Part shown: one piece after another, positions 48,216 to 60,500 of the stretch
Layout of the letters: the number at the start of each line of letters is the position of its first letter
Numbering within the stretch: the stretch's first letter is position 1
Assembly (NCBI GenBank): GCA_027574665.1
Contig: CM050677.1
Coordinates: 1,869,273 to 1,933,272, forward strand
Reading direction: 5' to 3'
Source of the DNA: Rhynochetos jubatus
Taxonomy: Eukaryota; Chordata; Aves; Eurypygiformes; Rhynochetidae
DNA: 64,000 nt
Made by a program: the position numbers and the translations under genes
Notes under the pieces: model-generated
The model's database searches: none
The model's input: the letters and a program-made list of their open reading frames with translations, nothing else
What the model was told of the DNA's origin: nothing

Positions 48216-48687
48216 TCACCTTCTCTGTGCTAACAGGCTCGGAGAGGCTCGAATGCGCGGCTCGTTGAAGCGTCTGCCCGAACACGGACATTTGAAGCAG
48301 CACTGTAATGCGACCAAACAGAAAGAGTTAGGAGAGAATTTCTTGTCCCTTCTTGCTGCGCCTTTGCAGAGCACTGCGTGCCAGAGCAGCCGGATCGCTG
48401 TGTTGCTTGCAATCTCCAGTTCCAACAGTGCCACAGTTCCTCGGCAACAGAAAGAGCTAGGAAGGAATTGCTTGCGCTGTTTTCTCTCGCTGTGCTCTAG
48501 CAGTTCGTTCCCTTTTCGGCAGAGCGCGGGAACGCTTGCAAAGCTTAGAAACAAACCTCTCCCTTTTCCTCCAAAAGGGAAAGAGCTACGAGGGAATTTC
48601 TTAGCGAAACCTTGTTTGTTTTGGCAGAGCACTGCATGCCTCTTAAGACAGAGCTCTGTATCCCCGGGAAAGTCGAAATCCACAGGG
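48216..48687 (+). repeat. Unit with private C-to-T change at 48292
   Basis: Reads ACATTTGAAG instead of ACATCTGAAG. It also carries the GGGAACGCTT variant shared with eight other units. The private change is either recent or an error. Confidence 0.65.
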
Positions 48688-51600
48688 TCACCTTCTCTGT
48701 GCTAACAGGCTCGGAGAGGCTCGAATGCGCGGCTCGTTGAAGCGTCTGCCCGAACACGGACATCTGAAGCAGCACTGTAATGCGACCAAACAGAAAGAGT
48801 TAGGAGAGAATTTCTTGTCCCTTCTTGCTGCGCCCTTGCAGAGCACTGCGTGCCAGAGCAGCCGGATCGCTGTGTTGCTTGCAATCTCCAGTTCCAACAG
48901 TGCCACAGTTCCTCGGCAACAGAAAGAGCTAGGAAGGAATTGCTTGCGCTGTTTTCTCTCGCTGTGCTCTAGCAGTTCGTTCCCTTTTCGGCAGAGCGCG
49001 GGACCGCTTGCAAAGCTTAGAAACAAACCTCTCCCTTTTCCTCCAAAAGGGAAAGAGCTACGAGGGAATTTCTTAGCGAAACCTTGTTTGTTTTGGCAGA
49101 GCACTGCATGCCTCTTAAGACAGAGCTCTGTATCCCCGCGAAAGTCGAAATCCACAGGGTCACCTTCTCTGTGCTAACAGGCTCGGAGAGGCTCGAATGC
49201 GCGGCTCGTTGAAGCGTCTGCCCGAACACGGACATCTGAAGCAGCACTGTAATGCGACCAAACAGAAAGAGTTAGGAGAGAATTTCTTGTCCCTTCTTGC
49301 TGCGCCCTTGCAGAGCACTGCGTGCCAGAGCAGCCGGATCGCTGTGTTGCTTGCAATCTCCAGTTCCAACAGTGCCACAGTTCCTCGGCAACAGAAAGAG
49401 CTAGGAAGGAATTGCTTGCGCTGTTTTCTCTCGCTGTGCTCTAGCAGTTCGTTCCCTTTTCGGCAGAGCGCGGGACCGCTTGCAAAGCTTAGAAACAAAC
49501 CTCTCCCTTTTCCTCCAAAAGGGAAAGAGCTACGAGGGAATTTCTTAGCGAAACCTTGTTTGTTTTGGCAGAGCACTGCATGCCTCTTAAGACAGAGCTC
49601 TGTATCCCCGCGAAAGTCGAAATCCACAGGGTCACCTTCTCTGTGCTAACAGGCTCGGAGAGGCTCGAATGCGCGGCTCGTTGAAGCGTCTGCCCGAACA
49701 CGGACATCTGAAGCAGCACTGTAATGCGACCAAACAGAAAGAGTTAGGAGAGAATTTCTTGTCCCTTCTTGCTGCGCCTTTGCAGAGCACTGCGTGCCAG
49801 AGCAGCCGGATCGCTGTGTTGCTTGCAATCTCCAGTTCCAACAGTGCCACAGTTCCTCGGCAACAGAAAGAGCTAGGAAGGAATTGCTTGCGCTGTTTTC
49901 TCTCGCTGTGCTCTAGCAGTTCGTTCCCTTTTCGGCAGAGCGCGGGACCGCTTGCAAAGCTTAGAAACAAAGCTCTCCCTTTTCCTCCAAAAGGGAAAGA
50001 GCTACGAGGGAATTTCTTAGCGAAACCTTGTTTGTTTTGGCAGAGCACTGCATGCCTCTTAAGACAGAGCTCTGTATCCCCGGGAAAGTCGAAATCCACA
50101 GGGTCACCTTCTCTGTGCTAACAGGCTCGGAGAGGCTGGAATGCGCGGCTCGTTGAAGCGTCTGCCCGAACACGGACATCTGAAGCAGCACTGTAATGCG
50201 ACCAAACAGAAAGAGTTAGGAGAGAATTTCTTGTCCCTTCTTGCTGCGCCCTTGCAGAGCACTGCGTGCCAGAGCAGCCGGATCGCTGTGTTGCTTGCAA
50301 TCTCCAGTTCCAACAGTGCCACAGTTCCTCGGCAACAGAAAGAGCTAGGAAGGAATTGCTTGCGCTGTTTTCTCTCGCTGTGCTCTAGCAGTTCGTTCCC
50401 TTTTCGGCAGAGCGTGGGACCGCTTGCAAAGCTTAGAAACAAACCTCTCCCTTTTCCTCCAAAAGGGAAAGAGCTACGAGGGAATTTCTTAGCGAAACCT
50501 TGTTTGTTTTGGCAGAGCACTGCATGCCTCTTAAGACAGAGCTCTGTATCCCCGGGAAAGTCGAAATCCACAGGGTCACCTTCTCTGTGCTAACAGGCTC
50601 GGAGAGGCTCGAATGCGCGGCTCGTTGAAGCGTCTGCCCGAACACGGACATCTGAAGCAGCACTGTAATGCGACCAAACAGAAAGAGTTAGGAGAGAATT
50701 TCTTGTCCCTTCTTGCTGCGCCTTTGCAGAGCACTGCGTGCCAGAGCAGCCGGATCGCTGTGTTGCTTGCAATCTCCAGTTCCAACAGTGCCACAGTTCC
50801 TCGGCAACAGAAAGAGCTAGGAAGGAATTGCTTGCGCTGTTTTCTCTCGCTGTGCTCTAGCAGTTCGTTCCCTTTTCGGCAGAGCGCGGGACCGCTTGCA
50901 AAGCTTAGAAACAAACCTCTCCCTTTTCCTCCAAAAGGGAAAGAGCTACGAGGGAATTTCTTAGCGAAACCTTGTTTGTTTTGGCAGAGCACTGCATGCC
51001 TCTTAAGACAGAGCTCTGTATGCCCGGGAAAGTCGAAATCCACAGGGTCACCTTCTCTGTGCTAACAGGCTCGGAGAGGCTGGAATGCGCGGCTCGTTGA
51101 AGCGTCTGCCCGAACACGGACATCTGAAGCAGCACTGTAATGCGACCAAACAGAAAGAGTTAGGAGAGAATTTCTTGTCCCTTCTTGCTGCGCCTTTGCA
51201 GAGCACTGCGTGCCAGAGCAGCCGGATCGCTGTGTTGCTTGCAATCTCCAGTTCCAACAGTGCCACAGTTCCTCGGCAACAGAAAGAGCTAGGAAGGAAT
51301 TGCTTGCGCTGTTTTCTCTCGCTGTGCTCTAGCAGTTCGTTCCCTTTTCGGCAGAGCGCGGGACCGCTTGCAAAGCTTAGAAACAAACCTCTCCCTTTTC
51401 CTCCAAAAGGGAGAGAGCTACGAGGGAATTTCTTAGCGAAACCTTGTTTGTTTTGGCAGAGCACTGCATGCCTCTTAAGACAGAGCTCTGTATCCCCGGG
51501 AAAGTCGAAATCCACAGGGTCACCTTCTCTGTGCTAACAGGCTCGGAGAGGCTCGAATGCGCGGCTCGTTGAAGCGTCTGCCCGAACACGGACATCTGAA

Positions 51601-52935
51601 GCAGCACTGTAATGCGAGCAAACAGAAAGAGTTAGGAGAGAATTTCTTGTCCCTTCTTGCTGCGCCTTTGCAGAGCACTGCGTGCCAGAGCAGCCGGATC
51701 GCTGTGTTGCTTGCAATCTCCAGTTCCAACAGTGCCACAGTTCCTCGGCAACAGAAAGAGCTAGGAAGGAATTGCTTGCGCTGTTTTCTCTCGCTGTGCT
51801 CTAGCAGTTCGTTCCCTTTTCGGCAGAGCGCGGGACCGCTTGCAAAGCTTAGAAACAAAGCTCTCCCTTTTCCTCCAAAAGGGAAAGAGCTACGAGGGAA
51901 TTTCTTAGCGAAACCTTGTTTGTTTTGGCAGAGCACTGCATGCCTCTTAAGACAGAGCTCTGTATGCCCGGGAAAGTCGAAATCCACAGGGTCACCTTCT
52001 CTGTGCTAACAGGCTCGGAGAGGCTGGAATGCGCGGCTCGTTGAAGCGTCTGCCCGAACACGGACATCTGAAGCAGCACTGTAATGCGAGCAAACAGAAA
52101 GAGTTAGGAGAGAATTTCTTGTCCCTTCTTGCTGCGCCCTTGCAGAGCACTGCGTGCCAGAGCAGCCGGATCGCTGTGTTGCTTGCAATCTCCAGTTCCA
52201 ACAGTGCCACAGTTCCTCGGCAACAGAAAGAGCTAGGAAGGAATTGCTTGCGCTGTTTTCTCTCGCTGTGCTCTAGCAGTTCGTTCCCTTTTCGGCAGAG
52301 CGTGGGACCGCTTGCAAAGCTTAGAAACAAACCTCTCCCTTTTCCTCCAAAAGGGAAAGAGCTACGAGGGAATTTCTTAGCGAAACCTTGTTTGTTTTGG
52401 CAGAGCACTGCATGCCTCTTAAGACAGAGCTCTGTATCCCCGCGAAAGTCGAAATCCACAGGGTCACCTTCTCTGTGCTAACAGGCTCGGAGAGGCTCGA
52501 ATGCGCGGCTCGTTGAAGCGTCTGCCCGAACACGGACATCTGAAGCAGCACTGTAATGCGACCAAACAGAAAGAGTTAGGAGAGAATTTCTTGTCCCTTC
52601 TTGCTGCGCCTTTGCAGAGCACTGCGTGCCAGAGCAGCCGGATCGCTGTGTTGCTTGCAATCTCCAGTTCCAACAGTGCCACAGTTCCTCGGCAACAGAA
52701 AGAGCTAGGAAGGAATTGCTTGCGCTGTTTTCTCTCGCTGTGCTCTAGCAGTTCGTTCCCTTTTCGGCAGAGCGCGGGACCGCTTGCAAAGCTTAGAAAC
52801 AAACCTCTCCCTTTTCCTCCAAAAGGGAAAGAGCTACGAGGGAATTTCTTAGCGAAACCTTGTTTGTTTTGGCAGAGCACTGCATGCCTCTTAAGACAGA
52901 GCTCTGTATCCCCGGGAAAGTCGAAATCCACAGGG

Positions 52936-54800
52936 TCACCTTCTCTGTGCTAACAGGCTCGGAGAGGCTGGAATGCGCGGCTCGTTGAAGCGTCTGCCCG
53001 AACACGGACATCTGAAGCAGCACTGTAATGCGACCAAACAGAAAGAGTTAGGAGAGAATTTCTTGTCCCTTCTTGCTGCGCCTTTGCAGAGCACTGCGTG
53101 CCAGAGCAGCCGGATCGCTGTGTTGCTTGCAATCTCCAGTTCCAACAGTGCCACAGTTCCTCGGCAACAGAAAGAGCTAGGAAGGAATTGCTTGCGCTGT
53201 TTTCTCTCGCTGTGCTCTAGCAGTTCGTTCCCTTTTCGGCAGAGCGCGGGACCGCTTGCAAAGCTTAGAAACAAACCTCTCCCTTTTCCTCCAAAAGGGA
53301 GAGAGCTACGAGGGAATTTCTTAGCGAAACCTTGTTTGTTTTGGCAGAGCACTGCATGCCTCTTAAGACAGAGCTCTGTATGCCCGGGAAAGTCGAAATC
53401 CACAGGGTCACCTTCTCTGTGCTAACAGGCTCGGAGAGGCTGGAATGCGCGGCTCGTTGAAGCGTCTGCCCGAACACGGACATCTGAAGCAGCACTGTAA
53501 TGCGACCAAACAGAAAGAGTTAGGAGAGAATTTCTTGTCCCTTCTTGCTGCGTCTTTGCAGAGCACTGCGTGCCAGAGCAGCCGGATCGCTGTGTTGCTT
53601 GCAATCTCCAGTTCCAACAGTGCCACAGTTCCTCGGCAACAGAAAGAGCTAGGAAGGAATTGCTTGCGCTGTTTTCTCTCGCTGTGCTCTAGCAGTTCGT
53701 TCCCTTTTCGGCAGAGCGCGGGACCGCTTGCAAAGCTTAGAAACAAACCTCTCCCTTTTCCTCCAAAAGGGAAAGAGCTACGAGGGAATTTCTGAGTGAA
53801 ACCTTGTTTGTTTTGGCAGAGCACTGCATGCCTCTTAAGACAGAGCTCTGTATCCCCGGGAAAGTCGAAATCCACAGGGTCACCTTCTCTGTGCTAACAG
53901 GCTCGGAGAGGCTCGAATGCGCGGCTCGTTGAAGCGTCTGCCCGAACACGGACATCTAAAGCAGCACTGTAATGCGACCAAACAGAAAGAGTTAGGAGAG
54001 AATTTCTTGTCCCTTCTTGCTGCGCCTTTGCAGAGCACTGCGTGCCAGAGCAGCCGGATCGCTGTGTTGCTTGCAATCTCCAGTTCCAACAGTGCCACAG
54101 TTCCTCGGCAACAGAAAGAGCTAGGAAGGAATTGCTTGCGCTGTTTTCTCTCGCTGTGCTCTAGCAGTTCGTTCCCTTTTCGGCAGAGCGCGGGACCGCT
54201 TGCAAAGCTTAGAAACAAAGCTCTCCCTTTTCCTCCAAAAGGGAAAGAGCTACGAGGGAATTTCTTAGCGAAACCTTGTTTGTTTTGGCAGAGCACTGCA
54301 TGCCTCTTAAGACAGAGCTCTGTATGCCCGGGAAAGTCGAAATCCACAGGGTCACCTTCTCTGTGCTAACAGGCTCGGAGAGGCTGGAATGCGCGGCTCG
54401 TTGAAGCGTCTGCCCGAACACGGACATCTGAAGCAGCACTGTAATGCGACCAAACAGAAAGAGTTAGGAGAGAATTTCTTGTCCCTTCTTGCTGCGCCCT
54501 TGCAGAGCACTGCGTGCCAGAGCAGCCGGATCGCTGTGTTGCTTGCAATCTCCAGTTCCAACAGTGCCACAGTTCCTCGGCAACAGAAAGAGCTAGGAAG
54601 GAATTGCTTGCGCTGTTTTCTCTCGCTGTGCTCTAGCAGTTCGTTCCCTTTTCGGCAGAGCGTGGGACCGCTTGCAAAGCTTAGAAACAAACCTCTCCCT
54701 TTTCCTCCAAAAGGGAAAGAGCTACGAGGGAATTTCTTAGCGAAACCTTGTTTGTTTTGGCAGAGCACTGCATGCCTCTTAAGACAGAGCTCTGTATGCC
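52936..54800 (+). repeat. Distant copy of the 20.4-22.2 kb unit series
   Basis: The haplotype order GGGAGAGAG, GCTGCGTCT plus TTCTGAGTG, TCTAAAG plus ACAAAGCTC, and GAGCGTGGG is shared with 20371-22235. The offset is 32,565 bp, which is 69 units minus the three 1-bp deletions in between. The private change at 21039 is absent here, so it arose after the copies separated, and the state at site 50 of the last unit differs. Confidence 0.65.
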
Positions 54801-55767
54801 CGGGAAAGTCGAAATCCACAGGGTCACCTTCTCTGTGCTAACAGGCTCGGAGAGGCTGGAATGCGCGGCTCGTTGAAGCGTCTGCCCGAACACGGACATC
54901 TGAAGCAGCACTGTAATGCGACCAAACAGAAAGAGTTAGGAGAGAATTTCTTGTCCCTTCTTGCTGCGCCTTTGCAGAGCACTGCGTGCCAGAGCAGCCG
55001 GATCGCTGTGTTGCTTGCAATCTCCAGTTCCAACAGTGCCACAGTTCCTCGGCAACAGAAAGAGCTAGGAAGGAATTGCTTGCGCTGTTTTCTCTCGCTG
55101 TGCTCTAGCAGTTCGTTCCCTTTTCGGCAGAGCGCGGGAACGCTTGCAAAGCTTAGAAACAAACCTCTCCCTTTTCCTCCAAAAGGGAAAGAGCTACGAG
55201 GGAATTTCTTAGCGAAACCTTGTTTGTTTTGGCAGAGCACTGCATGCCTCTTAAGACAGAGCTCTGTATGCCCGGGAAAGTCGAAATCCACAGGGTCACC
55301 TTCTCTGTGCTAACAGGCTCGGAGAGGCTCGAATGCGCGGCTCGTTGAAGCGTCTGCCCGAACACGGACATCTGAAGCAGCACTGTAATGCGACCAAACA
55401 GAAAGAGTTAGGAGAGAATTTCTTGTCCCTTCTTGCTGCGCCTTTGCAGAGCACTGCGTGCCAGAGCAGCCGGATCGCTGTGTTGCTTGCAATCTCCAGT
55501 TCCAACAGTGCCACAGTTCCTCGGCAACAGAAAGAGCTAGGAAGGAATTGCTTACGCTGTTTTCTCTCGCTGTGCTCTAGCAGTTCGTTCCCTTTTCGGC
55601 AGAGCGCGGGACCGCCTGCAAAGCTTAGAAACAAACCTCTCCCTTTTCCTCCAAAAGGGAAAGAGCTACGAGGGAATTTCTTAGCGAAACCTTGTTTGTT
55701 TTGGCAGAGCACTGCATGCCTCTTAAGACAGAGCTCTGTATCCCCGGGAAAGTCGAAATCCACAGGG

Positions 55768-56239
55768 TCACCTTCTCTGTGCTAACAGGCTCGGAGAGGC
55801 TCGAATGCGCGGCTCGTTGAAGCGTCTGCCCGAACACGGACATCTGAAGCAGCACTCTAATGCGACCAAACAGAAAGAGTTAGGAGAGAATTTCTTGTCC
55901 CTTCTTGCTGCGCCCTTGCAGAGCACTGCGTGCCAGAGCAGCCGGATCGCTGTGTTGCTTGCAATCTCCACTTCCAACAGTGCCACAGTTCCTCGGCAAC
56001 AGAAAGAGCTAGGAAGGAATTGCTTGCGCTGTTTTCTCTCGCTGTGCTCTAGCAGTTCGTTCCCTTTTCGGCAGAGCGCGGGACCGCTTGCAAAGCTTAG
56101 AAACAAACCTCTCCCTTTTCCTCCAAAAGGGAAAGAGCTACGAGGGAATTTCTTAGCGAAACCTTGTTTGTTTTGGCAGAGCACTGCATGCCTCTTAAGA
56201 CAGAGCTCTGTATCCCCGGGAAAGTCGAAATCCACAGGG
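55768..56239 (+). repeat. Mosaic unit with private G-to-C change at 55857
   Basis: Reads CACTCTAATG instead of CACTGTAATG. It carries CACTTCC, normally linked to ACCGCTGTG, together with the alternative ATCGCTGTG. This breaks an otherwise tight pairing and suggests a short conversion tract or crossover between the two sites. Confidence 0.65.
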
Positions 56240-57108
56240 TCACCTTCTCTGTGCTAACAGGCTCGGAGAGGCTCGAATGCGCGGCTCGTTGAAGCGTCTG
56301 CCCGAACACGGACATCTGAAGCAGCACTGTAATGCGAGCAAACAGAAAGAGTTAGGAGAGAATTTCTTGTCCCTTCTTGCTGCGCCTTTGCAGAGCACTG
56401 CGTGCCAGAGCAGCCGGATCGCTGTGTTGCTTGCAATCTCCAGTTCCAACAGTGCCACAGTTCCTCGGCAACAGAAAGAGCTAGGAAGGAATTGCTTGCG
56501 CTGTTTTCTCTCGCTGTGCTCTAGCAGTTCGTTCCCTTTTCGGCAGAGCGCGGGACCGCTTGCAAAGCTTAGAAACAAACCTCTCCCTTTTCCTCCAAAA
56601 GGGAAAGAGCTACGAGGGAATTTCTTAGCGAAACCTTGTTTGTTTTGGCAGAGCACTGCATGCCTCTTAAGACAGAGCTCTGTATCCCCGGGAAAGTCGA
56701 AATCCACAGGGTCACCTTCTCTGTGCTAACAGGCTCGGAGAGGCTCGAATGCGCGGCTCGTTGAAGCGTCTGCCCGAACACGGACATCTGAAGCAGCACT
56801 GTAATGCGACCAAACAGAAAGAGTTAGGAGAGAATTTCTTGTCCCTTCTTGCTGCGCCTTTGCAGAGCACTGCGTGCCAGAGCAGCCGGATCGCTGTGTT
56901 GCTTGCAATCTCCAGTTCCAACAGTGCCACAGTTCCTCGGCAACAGAAAGAGCTAGGAAGGAATTGCTTGCGCTGTTTTCTCTCGCTGTGCTCTAGCAGT
57001 TCGTTCCCTTTTCGGCAGAGCGCGGGACCGCTTGCAAAGCTTAGAAACAAACCTCTCCCTTTTCCTCCAAAAGGGAAAGAGCTACGAGGGAATTTCTTAG
57101 CGAAACCT

Positions 57109-57579
57109 TGTTTGTTTTGGCAGAGCACTGCATGCCTCTTAAGACAGAGCTCTGTATCCCCGCGAAAGTCGAAATCCACAGGGTCACCTTCTCTGTGCTA
57201 ACAGGCTCGGAGAGGCTCGAATGCGCGGCTCGTTGAAGCGTCTGCCCGAACACGGACATCTGAAGCAGCACTGTAATGCGACCAAACAGAAAGAGTTAGG
57301 AGAGAATTTCTTGTCCCTTCTTGCTGCGCCCTTGCAGAGCACTGCGTGCCAGAGCAGCCGGATCGCTGTGTTGCTTGCAATCTCCAGTTCCAACAGTGCC
57401 ACAGTTCCTCGGCAACAGAAAGAGCTAGGAAGGAATTGCTTGCGCTGTTTTCTCTCGCTGTGCTCTAGCAGTTCGTTCCCTTTTCGGCAGAGCGCGGGAC
57501 CGCTTGCAAAGCTTAGAAACAAACCTTCCCTTTTCCTCCAAAAGGGAAAGAGCTACGAGGGAATTTCTTAGGGAAACCT
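57109..57579 (+). repeat. 471-bp variant unit 5
   Basis: Same deletion, with TTAGGG and a following GGATCC at 57625-57630, 11,799 bp (25 units minus one base) after variant unit 4. It carries the complete haplotype seen in units 2 and 3. Confidence 0.9.
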
Positions 57580-60500
57580 TGTTTGTTTTGGCAGAGCACT
57601 GCATGCCTCTTAAGACAGAGCTCTGGATCCCCGCGAAAGTCGAAATCCACAGGGTCACCTTCTCTGTGCTAACAGGCTCGGAGAGGCTCGAATGCGCGGC
57701 TCGTTGAAGCGTCTGCCCGAACACGGACATCTGAAGCAGCACTGTAATGCGACCAAACAGAAAGAGTTAGGAGAGAATTTCTTGTCCCTTCTTGCTGCGC
57801 CTTTGCAGAGCACTGCGTGCCAGAGCAGCCGGATCGCTGTGTTGCTTGCAATCTCCAGTTCCAACAGTGCCACAGTTCCTCGGCAACAGAAAGAGCTAGG
57901 AAGGAATTGCTTGCGCTGTTTTCTCTCGCTGTGCTCTAGCAGTTCGTTCCCTTTTCGGCAGAGCGCGGGAACGCTTGCAAAGCTTAGAAACAAACCTCTC
58001 CCTTTTCCTCCAAAAGGGAAAGAGCTACGAGGGAATTTCTTAGCGAAACCTTGTTTGTTTTGGCAGAGCACTGCATGCCTCTTAAGACAGAGCTCTGTAT
58101 CCCCGGGAAAGTCGAAATCCACAGGGTCACCTTCTCTGTGCTAACAGGCTCGGAGAGGCTGGAATGCGCGGCTCGTTGAAGCGTCTGCCCGAACACGGAC
58201 ATCTGAAGCAGCACTGTAATGCGACCAAACAGAAAGAGTTAGGAGAGAATTTCTTGTCCCTTCTTGCTGCGCCCTTGCAGAGCACTGCGTGCCAGAGCAG
58301 CCGGATCGCTGTGTTGCTTGCAATCTCCAGTTCCAACAGTGCCACAGTTCCTCGGCAACAGAAAGAGCTAGGAAGGAATTGCTTACGCTGTTTTCTCTCG
58401 CTGTGCTCTAGCAGTTCGTTCCCTTTTCGGCAGAGCGCGGGACCGCCTGCAAAGCTTAGAAACAAACCTCTCCCTTTTCCTCCAAAAGGGAAAGAGCTAC
58501 GAGGGAATTTCTTAGCGAAACCTTGTTTGTTTTGGCAGAGCACTGCATGCCTCTTAAGACAGAGCTCTGTATCCCCGGGAAAGTCGAAATCCACAGGGTC
58601 ACCTTCTCTGTGCTAACAGGCTCGGAGAGGCTCGAATGCGCGGCTCGTTGAAGCGTCTGCCCGAACACGGACATCTGAAGCAGCACTGTAATGCGACCAA
58701 ACAGAAAGAGTTAGGAGAGAATTTCTTGTCCCTTCTTGCTGCGCCTTTGCAGAGCACTGCGTGCCAGAGCAGCCGGATCGCTGTGTTGCTTGCAATCTCC
58801 AGTTCCAACAGTGCCACAGTTCCTCGGCAACAGAAAGAGCTAGGAAGGAATTGCTTGCGCTGTTTTCTCTCGCTGTGCTCTAGCAGTTCGTTCCCTTTTC
58901 GGCAGAGCGCGGGACCGCTTGCAAAGCTTAGAAACAAACCTCTCCCTTTTCCTCCAAAAGGGAAAGAGCTACGAGGGAATTTCTTAGCGAAACCTTGTTT
59001 GTTTTGGCAGAGCACTGCATGCCTCTTAAGACAGAGCTCTGTATCCCCGCGAAAGTCGAAATCCACAGGGTCACCTTCTCTGTGCTAACAGGCTCGGAGA
59101 GGCTCGAATGCGCGGCTCGTTGAAGCGTCTGCCCGAACACGGACATCTGAAGCAGCACTGTAATGCGACCAAACAGAAAGAGTTAGGAGAGAATTTCTTG
59201 TCCCTTCTTGCTGCGCCTTTGCAGAGCACTGCGTGCCAGAGCAGCCGGATCGCTGTGTTGCTTGCAATCTCCAGTTCCAACAGTGCCACAGTTCCTCGGC
59301 AACAGAAAGAGCTAGGAAGGAATTGCTTGCGCTGTTTTCTCTCGCTGTGCTCTAGCAGTTCGTTCCCTTTTCGGCAGAGCGCGGGACCGCTTGCAAAGCT
59401 TAGAAACAAACCTCTCCCTTTTCCTCCAAAAGGGAAAGAGCTACGAGGGAATTTCTTAGCGAAACCTTGTTTGTTTTGGCAGAGCACTGCATGCCTCTTA
59501 AGACAGAGCTCTGTATGCCCGGGAAAGTCGAAATCCACAGGGTCACCTTCTCTGTGCTAACAGGCTCGGAGAGGCTGGAATGCGCGGCTCGTTGAAGCGT
59601 CTGCCCGAACACGGACATCTGAAGCAGCACTGTAATGCGACCAAACAGAAAGAGTTAGGAGAGAATTTCTTGTCCCTTCTTGCTGCGCCTTTGCAGAGCA
59701 CTGCGTGCCAGAGCAGCCGGATCGCTGTGTTGCTTGCAATCTCCAGTTCCAACAGTGCCACAGTTCCTCGGCAACAGAAAGAGCTAGGAAGGAATTGCTT
59801 GCGCTGTTTTCTCTCGCTGTGCTCTAGCAGTTCGTTCCCTTTTCGGCAGAGCGTGGGACCGCTTGCAAAGCTTAGAAACAAACCTCTCCCTTTTCCTCCA
59901 AAAGGGAAAGAGCTACGAGGGAATTTCTTAGCGAAACCTTGTTTGTTTTGGCAGAGCACTGCATGCCTCTTAAGACAGAGCTCTGTATGCCCGGGAAAGT
60001 CGAAATCCACAGGGTCACCTTCTCTGTGCTAACAGGCTCGGAGAGGCTCGAATGCGCGGCTCGTTGAAGCGTCTGCCCGAACACGGACATCTGAAGCAGC
60101 ACTGTAATGCGACCAAACAGAAAGAGTTAGGAGAGAATTTCTTGTCCCTTCTTGCTGCGCCTTTGCAGAGCACTGCGTGCCAGAGCAGCCGGATCGCTGT
60201 GTTGCTTGCAATCTCCAGTTCCAACAGTGCCACAGTTCCTCGGCAACAGAAAGAGCTAGGAAGGAATTGCTTGCGCTGTTTTCTCTCGCTGTGCTCTAGC
60301 AGTTCGTTCCCTTTTCGGCAGAGCGCGGGACCGCTTGCAAAGCTTAGAAACAAACCTCTCCCTTTTCCTCCAAAAGGGAAAGAGCTACGAGGGAATTTCT
60401 TAGCGAAACCTTGTTTGTTTTGGCAGAGCACTGCATGCCTCTTAAGACAGAGCTCTGTATGCCCGGGAAAGTCGAAATCCACAGGGTCACCTTCTCTGTG

